The translations under genes were made by a program, and so were the position numbers. Positions 45,900 to 54,051 of a DNA stretch of 64,000 bases are shown here, piece after piece. Each line of letters opens with the position of its first letter. The stretch's first letter is position 1. This DNA comes from CADEED01 sp036677145 (GTDB taxonomy: Bacteria; Pseudomonadota; Gammaproteobacteria; Steroidobacterales; Steroidobacteraceae): positions 62,001 through 126,000 of the forward strand of contig JAKFFF010000011.1 of the NCBI GenBank assembly GCA_036677145.1, given 5' to 3'. The notes beneath the pieces are model-generated. The model did not search any database. It was given only the letters and a program-made list of their open reading frames with translations, and was not told the DNA's origin.

Positions 45900-46697
45900 T
45901 TACAAATCGAGCGTTATGCTCACCGGGCAGTGATCGGATCCCATGACGTCCGCATGGATCTTCGCGCTCTTCACTTTCTTCTTCAGCGCTTCCGACACCA
46001 GCACGTAGTCGATTCTCCATCCCACGTTGCGGGCGCGCGCGTTCGCGAAATGGCTCCACCACGAATAGTGGCCGTTGCCCTGGGTGAATATCCGGAACGT
46101 GTCGACGAAACCCGCGTCGACGAAGTTCTGGAATCCCTCGCGTTCTTCGTCGGTGAACCCCTTCTTGCCGCGATTGGGCTTTGGATTCGCCAGGTCGTCT
46201 TCGGTGTGCGCGACGTTCAGGTCACCGCAGAAGATCACTGGTTTCTTCTTCTCGAGTAGTTTGCAGTAGGCGAGGAAGGCCGGATCCCAGTGTTCGTGAC
46301 GCAGCTTCACGCGTGACAGGTCGTCCTTGGCGTTGGGGGTGTAGACCGTGACCGCGTAGAACTTTTCGTATTCCGCCGCGATCACCCGGCCTTCATTCCA
46401 GGAATCACGCTTGAGCTCGTCGGCGAACGAGAATTTCTTCGCAAAGCTGTCGGGAAAGCCGTTCACCACCTTGATAGGCTCGGTGCGCGAAAAGATGGCG
46501 GTCCCGGAGTAACCCTTCTTTTCGGCCGAATTCCAGAACTCGTGGTAGTCGGGCAGGTCGATTTCCGCCTGACCCTTTTCCGCCTTGGTTTCCTGCAGGC
46601 AGAGGATGTCGGGTTTGTGATCCTTCACGAACTGCTGGAAGGTGCCCTTCTTCACCACGGCACGGATGCCGTTGACGTTCCACGAATAGAATTTCAT
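45900..46697 (-). CDS. xth: Exodeoxyribonuclease III / AP endonuclease
   Basis: Protein of 265 aa from ATG 46697 (MKFYSWNVNGIRAVVKKG), the family N-terminus. Endonuclease/exonuclease/phosphatase fold: metal-binding Glu in LCLQETKAEKGQ, GDLNVAHTEDDLANPK, WRIDYVLVS and the catalytic end GSDHCPVSITLDL. It cleaves abasic sites and degrades 3' ends in base-excision repair. The longer open frame to 47174 is antisense to the GFA gene. Divergent from that gene. Confidence 0.95.
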   Translation of the reverse strand: MKFYSWNVNGIRAVVKKGTFQQFVKDHKPDILCLQETKAEKGQAEIDLPDYHEFWNSAEKKGYSGTAIFSRTEPIKVVNGFPDSFAKKFSFADELKRDSWNEGRVIAAEYEKFYAVTVYTPNAKDDLSRVKLRHEHWDPAFLAYCKLLEKKKPVIFCGDLNVAHTEDDLANPKPNRGKKGFTDEEREGFQNFVDAGFVDTFRIFTQGNGHYSWWSHFANARARNVGWRIDYVLVSEALKKKVKSAKIHADVMGSDHCPVSITLDL

Positions 46698-46727
46698 GGG
46701 CGAAGTATAAGCATGCACAATGCGCGC

Positions 46728-47141
46728 ATGGAGATCACCGGCGGATGTCTTTGCAAGGCGGTACGCTTTCGGGTCACGGCCGAGCCCATCGCGATGCGGT
46801 TGTGCTGGTGCCGTCTGTGCCAGTACCTCGCGTCGGGCAACGCCACGGTCAACGTGGTGTTTCCCAGCAATGCCATTTCGATCGACGGCGAGCTGCGCGA
46901 TTACCGCAGCGTCGCCGCGAGCGGCAGCATCATGCATCGGCGGTTCTGCCCGACCTGCGGCACACATTTGTTCAGCGAATCCGAAGCCCGGCCGCACCTC
47001 ATCATCGTGCGCAATGGCGCGCTCGACGACACGGAGCTGTTGACGCCCGGCGCGACGATCTGGACGGCCGAAGCCCCCGAGTGGGCATGGATCGACGAGA
47101 CCATTCCGCAGCATGCCGGCCAGCCGCCGCCGGTGGCCTGA
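46728..47141 (+). CDS. GFA/CENP-V family zinc protein
   Basis: Protein of 137 aa from ATG 46728 (MEITGGCLCKAVRF); ATG 46713 adds five residues and cannot be excluded. Three Cys clusters typical of the glutathione-dependent formaldehyde-activating enzyme fold: GGCLCKAV, CWCRLCQ and RFCPTCGTHLF, binding two zincs. Substrate unknown; most relatives are not true formaldehyde-activating enzymes. Divergent from xth with a 30-bp gap. Confidence 0.88.
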   Translation: MEITGGCLCKAVRFRVTAEPIAMRLCWCRLCQYLASGNATVNVVFPSNAISIDGELRDYRSVAASGSIMHRRFCPTCGTHLFSESEARPHLIIVRNGALDDTELLTPGATIWTAEAPEWAWIDETIPQHAGQPPPVA

Positions 47142-47289
47142 TTCGGTTCCCGCGAGTAATCTTGCGGACAACAAGAATTCTCGCCAAGGGTGAGATCTGA
47201 TCTCGCGAATCTCCAGGGAGTTTGGCTTCGCGCGGCTGTGGCCGTGGATCGAGAGAACCGTTGCCCGCCGCTTCGCGTTCGCGCTGGTC

Positions 47290-49569
47290 GTGGGAATCGG
47301 GGCGGCGGCGCTGCATTGGGTGATTTACCCGCTCACCCAGGGCCGGGCGTCTTTCATCTTTTTTCCGCCGGCGATCATCCTCGTCACCACGATCGCGGGT
47401 CGTTGGCCGGGCGCACTGGTGGCGCTCATCGGCGTCCTGAACTCCGCATTGCAGAAGGACACCGATTCGCTGCTCATCGCGAATTCGGCCGAGCAGGTTG
47501 CAATCATCGCCTCCGCGCTCGTGTCCATCATGCTGGTCATGGTGGGGGACTATTACCGTTCGATTTCGCGGCGCGAGCTGTCGGACCTGCATGAATTGCA
47601 TGAGCTGTCGGCGACGCTGGCGGGCATCCCGAAATTGCCCGATCAGCTCAAGCTGATCCTCACAACCTTCCTGCGCATGCACGGCGCGGATCGCGGGATC
47701 ATTTCGATTCATGACGCAAGACGCGAGAAGTGGAGCGTGTCGGTGAGCGCGGGCCTGGGGCCGCACGCTCTTGCGGGTTTGCGCGAGGCCGGCGAGGCGC
47801 CGGCGGCCGGGCTCCTGGGGGTCGGCAGAGAGCGACTCGTCGTCGCGGATCTCGAGGCCGATGCGAATTTCGCGCCGCATGCGGAATTCGCGCGTACCGA
47901 AGGAATCCGCGCGCTGCATTCGACGCCGCTCATCAGCCGCGAAGGTGAAGTCATCGGCGCGTTGACCGCGTACTTCACCGGGCCGCTTCGCCTGACGGAT
48001 CGCGAGGTGCGTATCGCCGACATCTGCGCGCGCAAGGCGGCCGTGTTCATCGAACGGGCGCGCGCTGAAGATCTCGCGAGTCAGCGCGATCGGCGTTTCC
48101 AGTCAGTGCTGGAAGCTTCCGGCGTGGCGTTCGTGGTTCTGACGCCGGTGCGCGATGCCGCGGGGAAGATTGTCGAATTCCGGTGGAATTATCTGAATAC
48201 CGCGGCGGCGGCGATCCTGCGTTGCAAGGCGGCGGATTTTGTCGGACGCATGGTTACCGAAACCCTGCCGCGGGCCTGGCGTGATCCAGGCCGCTTCGAG
48301 TTGTACGTCGACGCCATCGAGTCGAACCAGGTGCGCGAGACAGAGCGGCAGACCGAGGCGGATGGAAACACCAACTGGTATCACATCGTCGCTTCACCGC
48401 TCGATGGCGATCTCGCGGTCTGGTTCGCCGACATCACCGAGCGCAAACAACACGAACGTCAGCTTCTCGAGGCCGATCGGCGCAAGGACGAATTCCTCGC
48501 GACCCTGGCCCACGAACTGCGAAATCCACTCGCGCCGATCCGCCAGGCGGCGGCGATCGCACGCAACGAGCAGGCGACGGACGCGCAGAAGCGCTGGTCC
48601 AGCAACGTCATCGAGCGCCAGGTGTTGCACATGTCGCTGCTGCTCGACGACCTGCTGGATGTTTCGCGCATCACGCACGGCACCCTGCAACTGCGCAAGC
48701 AGCAGTCCGACCTGCATTCCATCGTCAGCGCCGCGGTCGAGACCGCGCGGCCCCTCATCGACGAACGGCGGCATCAGCTCACGCTCGACGTGCCCCACGG
48801 GTTGCAGGTCAATGCCGATCCGCTGCGACTCGCGCAGGTGTTGTCCAACCTGCTGACGAATGCCGCGAAGTACACGAATCCCAATGGTTCGATACGGATT
48901 GGGGCCGTTGCCTCGGACAACGAGCTCATCATCGCGGTCGAGGACTCGGGCATCGGCATTGCCACCGACGACCTGCCGAGAGTGTTCGGCATGTTCGCGC
49001 AGGTGCGTTCGGCCCAGGATCACGCGGCCGGCGGTCTGGGTATCGGCCTGGCGCTCGCCAAGGGCATCGTGGAGCTGCACGGGGGGCGCATCGAAGTGGC
49101 GAGCGCGGGGATGGGCAAGGGCAGCCGCTTCACTGTGCGGCTGCCGAATGCCGTGACGCGCGTGACCGAGGAAGTGAAGGCGCGCGCCCGGGCCGGTGAC
49201 CGAGTGGCGCCTAACAAGCGCATCCTGCTGGCGGACGACAACCGCGACGCGGCGGAGAGTCTGGCCATCATCCTCAGGCTCGAAGGTCACGACGTGGAGC
49301 TGGCGCACGACGGCGCCACGGCATTACGCGCATTCGAGAAGCGCCGGCCCGACGTTGCGTTGCTCGACATCGGCATGCCCGAGGCGAGCGGTTACGAAGT
49401 CGCGCGGCGCATCCGTGCGACGCCGGAAGGCGCCGCGGTGGTGCTCATCGCGATCACCGGATGGGCGCAGGATTCCGACCGCGCGCAGTCGCGCGCCGCC
49501 GGTTTCGATCACCACCTGACGAAACCCGTGGAACCCGCCACGCTCATTGAGTTGTTAGAGGTGGGGTAG
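47290..49569 (+). CDS. Hybrid sensor histidine kinase with membrane, GAF and PAS modules
   Basis: 759 aa from GTG 47290. The frame is open back to 47194 without a clear ATG; that stretch codes plausibly (FARLWPWIERTVARRFAFAL), so a CTG/GTG start further upstream is possible. N-terminal DUF4118-like four-helix membrane part (to about residue 90), GAF domain (LPDQLKLILTTFLRMHGADRG onward), PAS (about 250-370), HisKA with EFLATLAHELRNPLAPI, ATPase boxes NLLTNAAKYT, VEDSGIGI, GLGIGLALAKG, and a receiver with Asp in VALLDIGMPEASGYE. No output partner adjacent. Confidence 0.9.
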   Translation: MGIGAAALHWVIYPLTQGRASFIFFPPAIILVTTIAGRWPGALVALIGVLNSALQKDTDSLLIANSAEQVAIIASALVSIMLVMVGDYYRSISRRELSDLHELHELSATLAGIPKLPDQLKLILTTFLRMHGADRGIISIHDARREKWSVSVSAGLGPHALAGLREAGEAPAAGLLGVGRERLVVADLEADANFAPHAEFARTEGIRALHSTPLISREGEVIGALTAYFTGPLRLTDREVRIADICARKAAVFIERARAEDLASQRDRRFQSVLEASGVAFVVLTPVRDAAGKIVEFRWNYLNTAAAAILRCKAADFVGRMVTETLPRAWRDPGRFELYVDAIESNQVRETERQTEADGNTNWYHIVASPLDGDLAVWFADITERKQHERQLLEADRRKDEFLATLAHELRNPLAPIRQAAAIARNEQATDAQKRWSSNVIERQVLHMSLLLDDLLDVSRITHGTLQLRKQQSDLHSIVSAAVETARPLIDERRHQLTLDVPHGLQVNADPLRLAQVLSNLLTNAAKYTNPNGSIRIGAVASDNELIIAVEDSGIGIATDDLPRVFGMFAQVRSAQDHAAGGLGIGLALAKGIVELHGGRIEVASAGMGKGSRFTVRLPNAVTRVTEEVKARARAGDRVAPNKRILLADDNRDAAESLAIILRLEGHDVELAHDGATALRAFEKRRPDVALLDIGMPEASGYEVARRIRATPEGAAVVLIAITGWAQDSDRAQSRAAGFDHHLTKPVEPATLIELLEVG

Positions 49570-49679
49570 TAAGACCATGGTCGTATCGCTCCCCTAGGGG
49601 AAGTTAGTAAACGGCCGCGCCTGCGATAGAATGCACGCCCGTGCGCGAATTGCCACGCGGGCCTCTGGGGAACGATGCA

Positions 49680-50231
49680 ATGAATTTTGGTCCGTTGGAA
49701 TTCGCCGCCTACCTGCGGCGCAAGGAATTGAAGGCCACGGAATCAGCGGCGGTACAGGCTGCGCGCGCCGCCGCGCCGGAGGGGCGGGCGGAAGACAACC
49801 ATCTAACTATCGTCAGCGGAGTGCCGACGCTGTCGCCGGTCGAGCTCGCCGCGACGGCCGAGTCCGTGAGCGTGTACGAGGCGGTTGCCGTGGGCACCGC
49901 CGGCACGCGTGCGGTGCCGGAATCTGTGCGGGTCGCCGTGCAGGTTACGCAGCGACCTCTGGTGCTCGTGTTGTCGTCGCACCAGGCGGTGCATTGGCAA
50001 CTCACGCTCGCGCCCGACGTCGATCTGCGCGCCGCGCTGCTCGCGGGCGGCGGCGACTCGCGCGTCAGCGGAGCGGGGCTTGTACCCATCTCCTCGATTG
50101 GCGGCTTCTATGCATTCAAGCGCGGCTCCGAGGAGTTCCAGCACCTCGAACGAGAAGTCTTGCGCTGCATAGGCCGCAAGATTGGCAGTTTTCAAAGCGC
50201 GTACGCCACCCAGTCCTTCGACATCGTGTGA
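49680..50231 (+). CDS. Hypothetical protein
   Basis: Protein of 183 aa from ATG 49680, preceded by GGGGA about 8 nt upstream. No family recognised. N-terminal 60 residues are Ala/Glu-rich and helical (FAAYLRRKELKATESAAVQAARAAAPEG). The C-terminal part looks like a small folded domain (ESVRVAVQVTQRPLVLVLSSHQAVHWQLTLAPDV, then GFYAFKRGSEEFQHLEREVLRCIGRKIGSFQS). No signal peptide. Its stop codon abuts the inverted repeat at 50232. Confidence 0.65.
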   Translation: MNFGPLEFAAYLRRKELKATESAAVQAARAAAPEGRAEDNHLTIVSGVPTLSPVELAATAESVSVYEAVAVGTAGTRAVPESVRVAVQVTQRPLVLVLSSHQAVHWQLTLAPDVDLRAALLAGGGDSRVSGAGLVPISSIGGFYAFKRGSEEFQHLEREVLRCIGRKIGSFQSAYATQSFDIV

Positions 50232-50331
50232 AATGGGGACATTCCTCGTTTCCTAGCAAAAGGGGACAGACCTCGGCGCATTGAATTTCAGGTCTGTCCC
50301 CTTTTGCTAGGAAACGAGGAATGTCCCCATT
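50232..50331. repeat. Perfect 42-bp inverted repeat between convergent genes (REP/RAYT-type palindrome)
   Basis: Arms 50232-50273 and 50290-50331 are exact reverse complements; the loop is 16 nt. The arm carries the blocks AATGGGGACATTCC and AGGGGACAGACCT separated by CTCGTTTCCTAGCAAA. It begins at the base after one gene's TGA, and its other end supplies two bases of the convergent gene's TAA. It can act as a bidirectional terminator. The GGGGACAG blocks recall RAYT-associated REP sequences; the GGGACAGA core is shared with the imuB insertion. Confidence 0.85.
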
Positions 50332-51598
50332 AAAGCTGGGAGCGGAGGAGCAGCGCCAGGCGTTCGTTGACCCGCCGGCCGAAGGTCCGGTTGCGCCACT
50401 TCTTGAGAACCATGAGCCGTGACTCGCGGATATCCGCATCGATGAGTGCGATCTGCTGGCGCGCGAGTGTTTCGCTGAACACGTTGAGATTGGCTTCGTC
50501 GTTGAGACGGAACGACCGGTCGTCGAAGTTCGCCGAGCCCACCGAACTCCACAGGCCGTCAATGACGAGCACCTTGCTGTGCATCATCGTCGGCTGGTAC
50601 TCATAAATCTGGATCCCGGCCTCGAGCAGCGCGCCGTACAGGCCGTGCGCCGCCCAACGTCCGATGCGCGCATCCGTATAACGGCCCGGCACCACGATGC
50701 GCACCCGCAAACCCCGTCGCGCCGCCGAGCACAGCGCTTCGACCGTGAGTTTGTCCGGCACGAAGTAGGCGTTAGCGATGTCGATGGACGTCTTCGCGGC
50801 GGTCAGCGCAAGCAGCACCATGAGATGCATGCTCTCCGAACCGCCCACGGGGGAACTGCCGAACATCTGCGCGTCCATGTCCCCGACGCCGGTGAGCTTC
50901 GGAAAGTACTCCGCGCCATGCAGCACCCGCCCCGTGGCCTTGATCCAGTTGTCGACGAACACCGCCTGCATCTGCGCGACGACGGGCCCCTCGGCCTTGT
51001 AGTGTGTCTCGCGCCAGGGCGGCAGCCCTGACAACCCGGTGTCCCACTCGGTGCCCATGCCGACACCACCCGTGAATCCGACCTTGCCGTCGACGACGAG
51101 TAGTTTGCGGTGGGTGCGATTGTTGAGGCGCCCGAGGTGATACCAGGAAGGCGGATGGTAGAGATGCACCTCGCAGCCCGCCGCGCGTGCGGCCGCGAGC
51201 AGGTTCGAATCCATCGTGCGGGATCCGAGCCAGTCGAGCAGCATGTGTACCTGAACACCGCGGCGCGCAGCGCTGGCCAGTTCTCCGACGAAGATCGCAC
51301 CGATGCCATCGCGGAACACGAAGGTCTCGAAGGTGATGTTGGTTTCCGCGGCGCGAATCGCCGCAAGCATGGCGGGGTAGATCTCCGCGCCATTCACGAG
51401 CGCCGTGATGCGGTTGCCGGGAACCAGCGGAGGCCCGAGGAGAATGCCGAGCGCGCGCCGGAAGTCGGCGTCGCCGCTGGTGTACAACCTGCGCGGCCGA
51501 TAGAGCAGACGCTTCTCGGTGGTCGCGACATTGGCGGCGATCGCGAGTACGAACGCGGTACACAGCAAGGTGGTGAAAATGATGGCGACGACGGACAC
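50330..51598 (-). CDS. Cardiolipin synthase-like phospholipase D family protein
   Basis: Protein of 422 aa from GTG 51598. One N-terminal membrane helix (VAIIFTTLLCTAFVLAIAANV). Two HKD motifs: HRKLLVVDGKVGFTGG (about residue 160) and HSKVLVIDGLWSSVGSANFDDRS (about 342), each with the Gly/Asn-rich tail. This is the ClsB-type layout (single span, 400 aa). It should condense phosphatidylglycerol or phosphatidylethanolamine into cardiolipin. The stop codon TAA overlaps the 50232-50331 palindrome. The AI-2E-type gene upstream is on the same strand, 96 bp away. Confidence 0.9.
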   Translation of the reverse strand: MSVVAIIFTTLLCTAFVLAIAANVATTEKRLLYRPRRLYTSGDADFRRALGILLGPPLVPGNRITALVNGAEIYPAMLAAIRAAETNITFETFVFRDGIGAIFVGELASAARRGVQVHMLLDWLGSRTMDSNLLAAARAAGCEVHLYHPPSWYHLGRLNNRTHRKLLVVDGKVGFTGGVGMGTEWDTGLSGLPPWRETHYKAEGPVVAQMQAVFVDNWIKATGRVLHGAEYFPKLTGVGDMDAQMFGSSPVGGSESMHLMVLLALTAAKTSIDIANAYFVPDKLTVEALCSAARRGLRVRIVVPGRYTDARIGRWAAHGLYGALLEAGIQIYEYQPTMMHSKVLVIDGLWSSVGSANFDDRSFRLNDEANLNVFSETLARQQIALIDADIRESRLMVLKKWRNRTFGRRVNERLALLLRSQL

Positions 51599-51694
51599 GG
51601 TCAGTCGGACGCGGTTGTCGCGCAGCTCCCTTGGAATGCTGTCATACGCAGCGATGATCCATTTTTGGAGACCGCCTCCGCAAGCGCACCTGGA

Positions 51695-52870
51695 TCAGTT
51701 CTGTTTGAGCCGGGAATTGTCGCCGTCCGGCTCCGCGGGGAGCGGCGCCTCGCCGGCCTTCGCCGCCCGCCCGCGGCGAAAAGGTCGCGGCTGCCATTGA
51801 CCGATCGGTGCGAGGAAGTCGCGTAACACGCGCCATTCCGGCTGAAGTTGCGCGGCTACCTTGAGCGCCACCAGCACCGGCGTCGCGAGCAGCATGCCGG
51901 GGATGCCCCAGAAGCCGTATCCAAACCACACGGCTAACAAGATCACCAGCGCGTTGACCTCGAGCCGGCGCCCGACGGTGAGCGGCTGAACCAGCTGTCC
52001 CTCGATGAGATGCAATGCGACGAACACGCCCGGGACGGCGAGCGCGTGCGCGAGGTCGTCGAAGGTCACGAGCGCGGCGCACGCGAAGATGAAACACGCC
52101 GCGATCGGGCCGACGTAGGGAATGAAGTTCAGCACGGCCGCGAGAACGCCCCACAGGATGGCGTTCGGCATGCCGAGCGCCGCCAATGCGAGCGCCGTCG
52201 CGACGCCGAGACCGAGATTGATGAGCGCCACCGTGCCGAAATACCGCCCGACCTCGCAGCGTATGGCCTCGGTCAGTCGCAGGGTGCGCGCGCTCGGGGC
52301 GCTGCCCGCCAGGGATGCGCCCATGCGCGCGAGCAGCGGTTGCCCGCCGAGCAGGAAAAACAGTGTGAGCGGGACGATGGTGAGCGATTCGAAGAACGAG
52401 CGCGTGAAGGAGATCGCGGTGCTTTGCCCATTGACCGGCGTGACCACTGCCGGCACACCTCCGCGTGGCGCAGGGCGCTGGGTCAGCGCGCCGGCGCGTT
52501 CCGCGACGTCATCGACGCGCGCGAACATTTCACGCACGGGCTTCAGTCGCGGGTCGATCTTGCGCAAGGTCTGCGGCGCGCGCGCCAGCCACTCGGTTGC
52601 CGGGGTCCAGACGGCATTGATGGCGACGGCGGCGGTGGCAAACACCAGGCTCATCACGATCGCGACGGCGACGCCGCGCGGCAATCTCCAGCGCTGCAGG
52701 CGATCCACCGCCGGTGTGAGCAGCAACGCCAGGAACAGGGCGACAGCCACCGGAATGAATACGTCCTGCGCGAAATACAGAACCGCGCCCACCGCGACGA
52801 ACGACAGCAGGATGACGGCTTTTCTAAGGGTGGTGTCGGCGAGGGGAGTGGGTACGCTCACGACCGACAA
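51695..52870 (-). CDS. AI-2E family transporter (PerM/TqsA-like)
   Basis: 391 aa from TTG 52870 (MSVVSVPTPLADTTLRKA); GTG 52861 is an alternative. Eight or so membrane helices, with the family signatures FIPVAVALFLALLLTPAVDRLQ near the start and VLNFIPYVGPIAACFIFA, HLIEGQLVQPLTVGRRLEVNALVILLAVWFGYGFWG near the C-terminus. Family members move AI-2 or small ions/organic solutes; the substrate cannot be told from sequence. The C-terminal tail is basic then acidic. Confidence 0.9.
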   Translation of the reverse strand: MSVVSVPTPLADTTLRKAVILLSFVAVGAVLYFAQDVFIPVAVALFLALLLTPAVDRLQRWRLPRGVAVAIVMSLVFATAAVAINAVWTPATEWLARAPQTLRKIDPRLKPVREMFARVDDVAERAGALTQRPAPRGGVPAVVTPVNGQSTAISFTRSFFESLTIVPLTLFFLLGGQPLLARMGASLAGSAPSARTLRLTEAIRCEVGRYFGTVALINLGLGVATALALAALGMPNAILWGVLAAVLNFIPYVGPIAACFIFACAALVTFDDLAHALAVPGVFVALHLIEGQLVQPLTVGRRLEVNALVILLAVWFGYGFWGIPGMLLATPVLVALKVAAQLQPEWRVLRDFLAPIGQWQPRPFRRGRAAKAGEAPLPAEPDGDNSRLKQN

Positions 52871-52978
52871 TGTGCCCCACGGGTGCCTGCACGCACAGGC
52901 GTGCAGGGCGTTCGCCGACGGCGCAAAGCGCGCGTGCGTACGTCGGAGAAATCCGACGTGTCACTTCCGGCTGATCAG

Positions 52979-53089
52979 CTATCCGAGCAAGAGTATCCCA
53001 CCCGCGACCAGTGAACACAGGCCGAAGACGATCGCCGTGATGTTGGCGAAGGTGTTCTCACGATTGTTCTCGAGGTGTCCGGCAGGCAT
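52979..53089 (-). CDS. 36-aa small membrane protein
   Basis: ATG 53089 with GGAG at 53099-53096 (6-nt spacing). The product is MPAGHLENNRENTFANITA followed by IVFGLCSLVAGGILLLG, one hydrophobic span ending at the C-terminus (N-in or tail-anchored). Gene length, spacing and composition support a true small gene. No family known to me. It precedes the AI-2E-type gene by 108 bp on the same strand. Confidence 0.55.
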   Translation of the reverse strand: MPAGHLENNRENTFANITAIVFGLCSLVAGGILLLG

Positions 53090-53222
53090 GCGCGGCTCCA
53101 GGTGAATCCAAAAAACAATCTAGCGTCGCGCCGGCGCCGAATTCAATAGGTGTGCGCGGCAGATCACCACCGACCCTTCCTACACCTACAAAGGCGCCAA
53201 GTAGTTAGACAATGGGCGCGCG

Positions 53223-53243
53223 GCGCGGCGACAGTCGCCGCGC
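53223..53243. promoter_or_regulatory. G+C-rich 21-bp palindrome
   Basis: GCGCGGCGAC and GTCGCCGCGC flank a single A: perfect 10-bp arms. It lies in 53090-53340, upstream of the next gene, and would form a very stable hairpin in RNA. No T-run. The rest of this interval holds no gene I can support. Confidence 0.4.
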
Positions 53244-53340
53244 GAGAACACCCGGGGATGCACCAGCGGGGCCGAAGGTCGCGCGGGATCGCGAAATCTT
53301 CAGCGGAACGAGCGTCGCGGTTGTCTGTCAGACTCGATCC

Positions 53341-53976
53341 ATGAATGGGCAGCGTGTTGCGGCGGCGTTCTCGGTGCTGCTCGCGCATGCCGTCGTGTTG
53401 TATTGGCTCGTGGTTCGCCACTTGCCGCACGCCCGCGAGACTGAATGGCCGGAACCAGTCACGGCGCCGATCACGCTGTATCTCGATCCGTTGCCGGAAC
53501 CGGAGTCGAAACCCGTAGCCGCGCCTGCGCCCACGGGCCCGCCGCCGGCGAGGACATCGGCTCCCGCAACGCCAGGGTCTTCAACGGCCGTGGCGCCCAC
53601 CGTACCCGGCCGGGTCGACTGGCCGCTCGAAGGGCGAAATGCCGCCGCGCGCGTTCTCGCGCAGGAAGCGGAATCCGAGCGAATCGCGCGCATGTTTGCC
53701 GGCCCCAAAGGCACCTGGGCTTCTCTAACGAAGCGCGAGCGGTCCCGTCTCAAGCGTTTTCGCTGGAAGCCGGGCGTCGACGGACTCGAATACGATTCGA
53801 ACGGCAACGCGATCTATCACATCAGTGAAGGATGCGTGATCGTCAATGGCGGATACATAGGCTGCGCCATCGGCAAGGAAAAGGTGCACGGCGATCTGTT
53901 CAAGGACATGCGCCTGTACTTCGACGAGCAGCGGCTTCCGCCGACGGATGAGGGTAACGGCACCGAGAGTCCGTGA
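53341..53976 (+). CDS. Membrane-anchored proline-rich hypothetical protein (TonB-like N-terminus)
   Basis: Protein of 211 aa from ATG 53341. N-terminal uncleaved helix RVAAAFSVLLAHAVVLYWLVV, then a Pro/Ala-rich periplasmic linker (PLPEPESKPVAAPAPTGPPPARTSAPATP), as in TonB-type proteins. The C-terminal domain (about 100-200) is not a TonB domain: LTKRERSRLKRFRWKPGVDGLEYDSNGNAIYHISEGCVIVNGGYIGCAIGKEKVHG. It contains two Cys that could pair in the periplasm. Function unknown. Upstream of the three-PAS kinase, same strand, 75-bp gap. Confidence 0.7.
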   Translation: MNGQRVAAAFSVLLAHAVVLYWLVVRHLPHARETEWPEPVTAPITLYLDPLPEPESKPVAAPAPTGPPPARTSAPATPGSSTAVAPTVPGRVDWPLEGRNAAARVLAQEAESERIARMFAGPKGTWASLTKRERSRLKRFRWKPGVDGLEYDSNGNAIYHISEGCVIVNGGYIGCAIGKEKVHGDLFKDMRLYFDEQRLPPTDEGNGTESP

Positions 53977-54051
53977 CGTCGCAAATGCGACCCCAACGGT
54001 CGGCGTATTCCTACAACGATTCGGGTATCGGTCATCTAAGCTTCGCCCCCG

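Noticed and set aside
49591..49600. CCCCTAGGGG palindrome after the second hybrid kinase
   Set aside because: Ten bases with no loop or T-run; too short to call a terminator or operator.
53124..53206. Short frame ending in RQITTDPSYTYKGAK and TAG, reading like a protein C-terminus
   Set aside because: Only about 27 codons, preceded by a stop and without start or homologue that I know; could be a gene remnant but not supportable.
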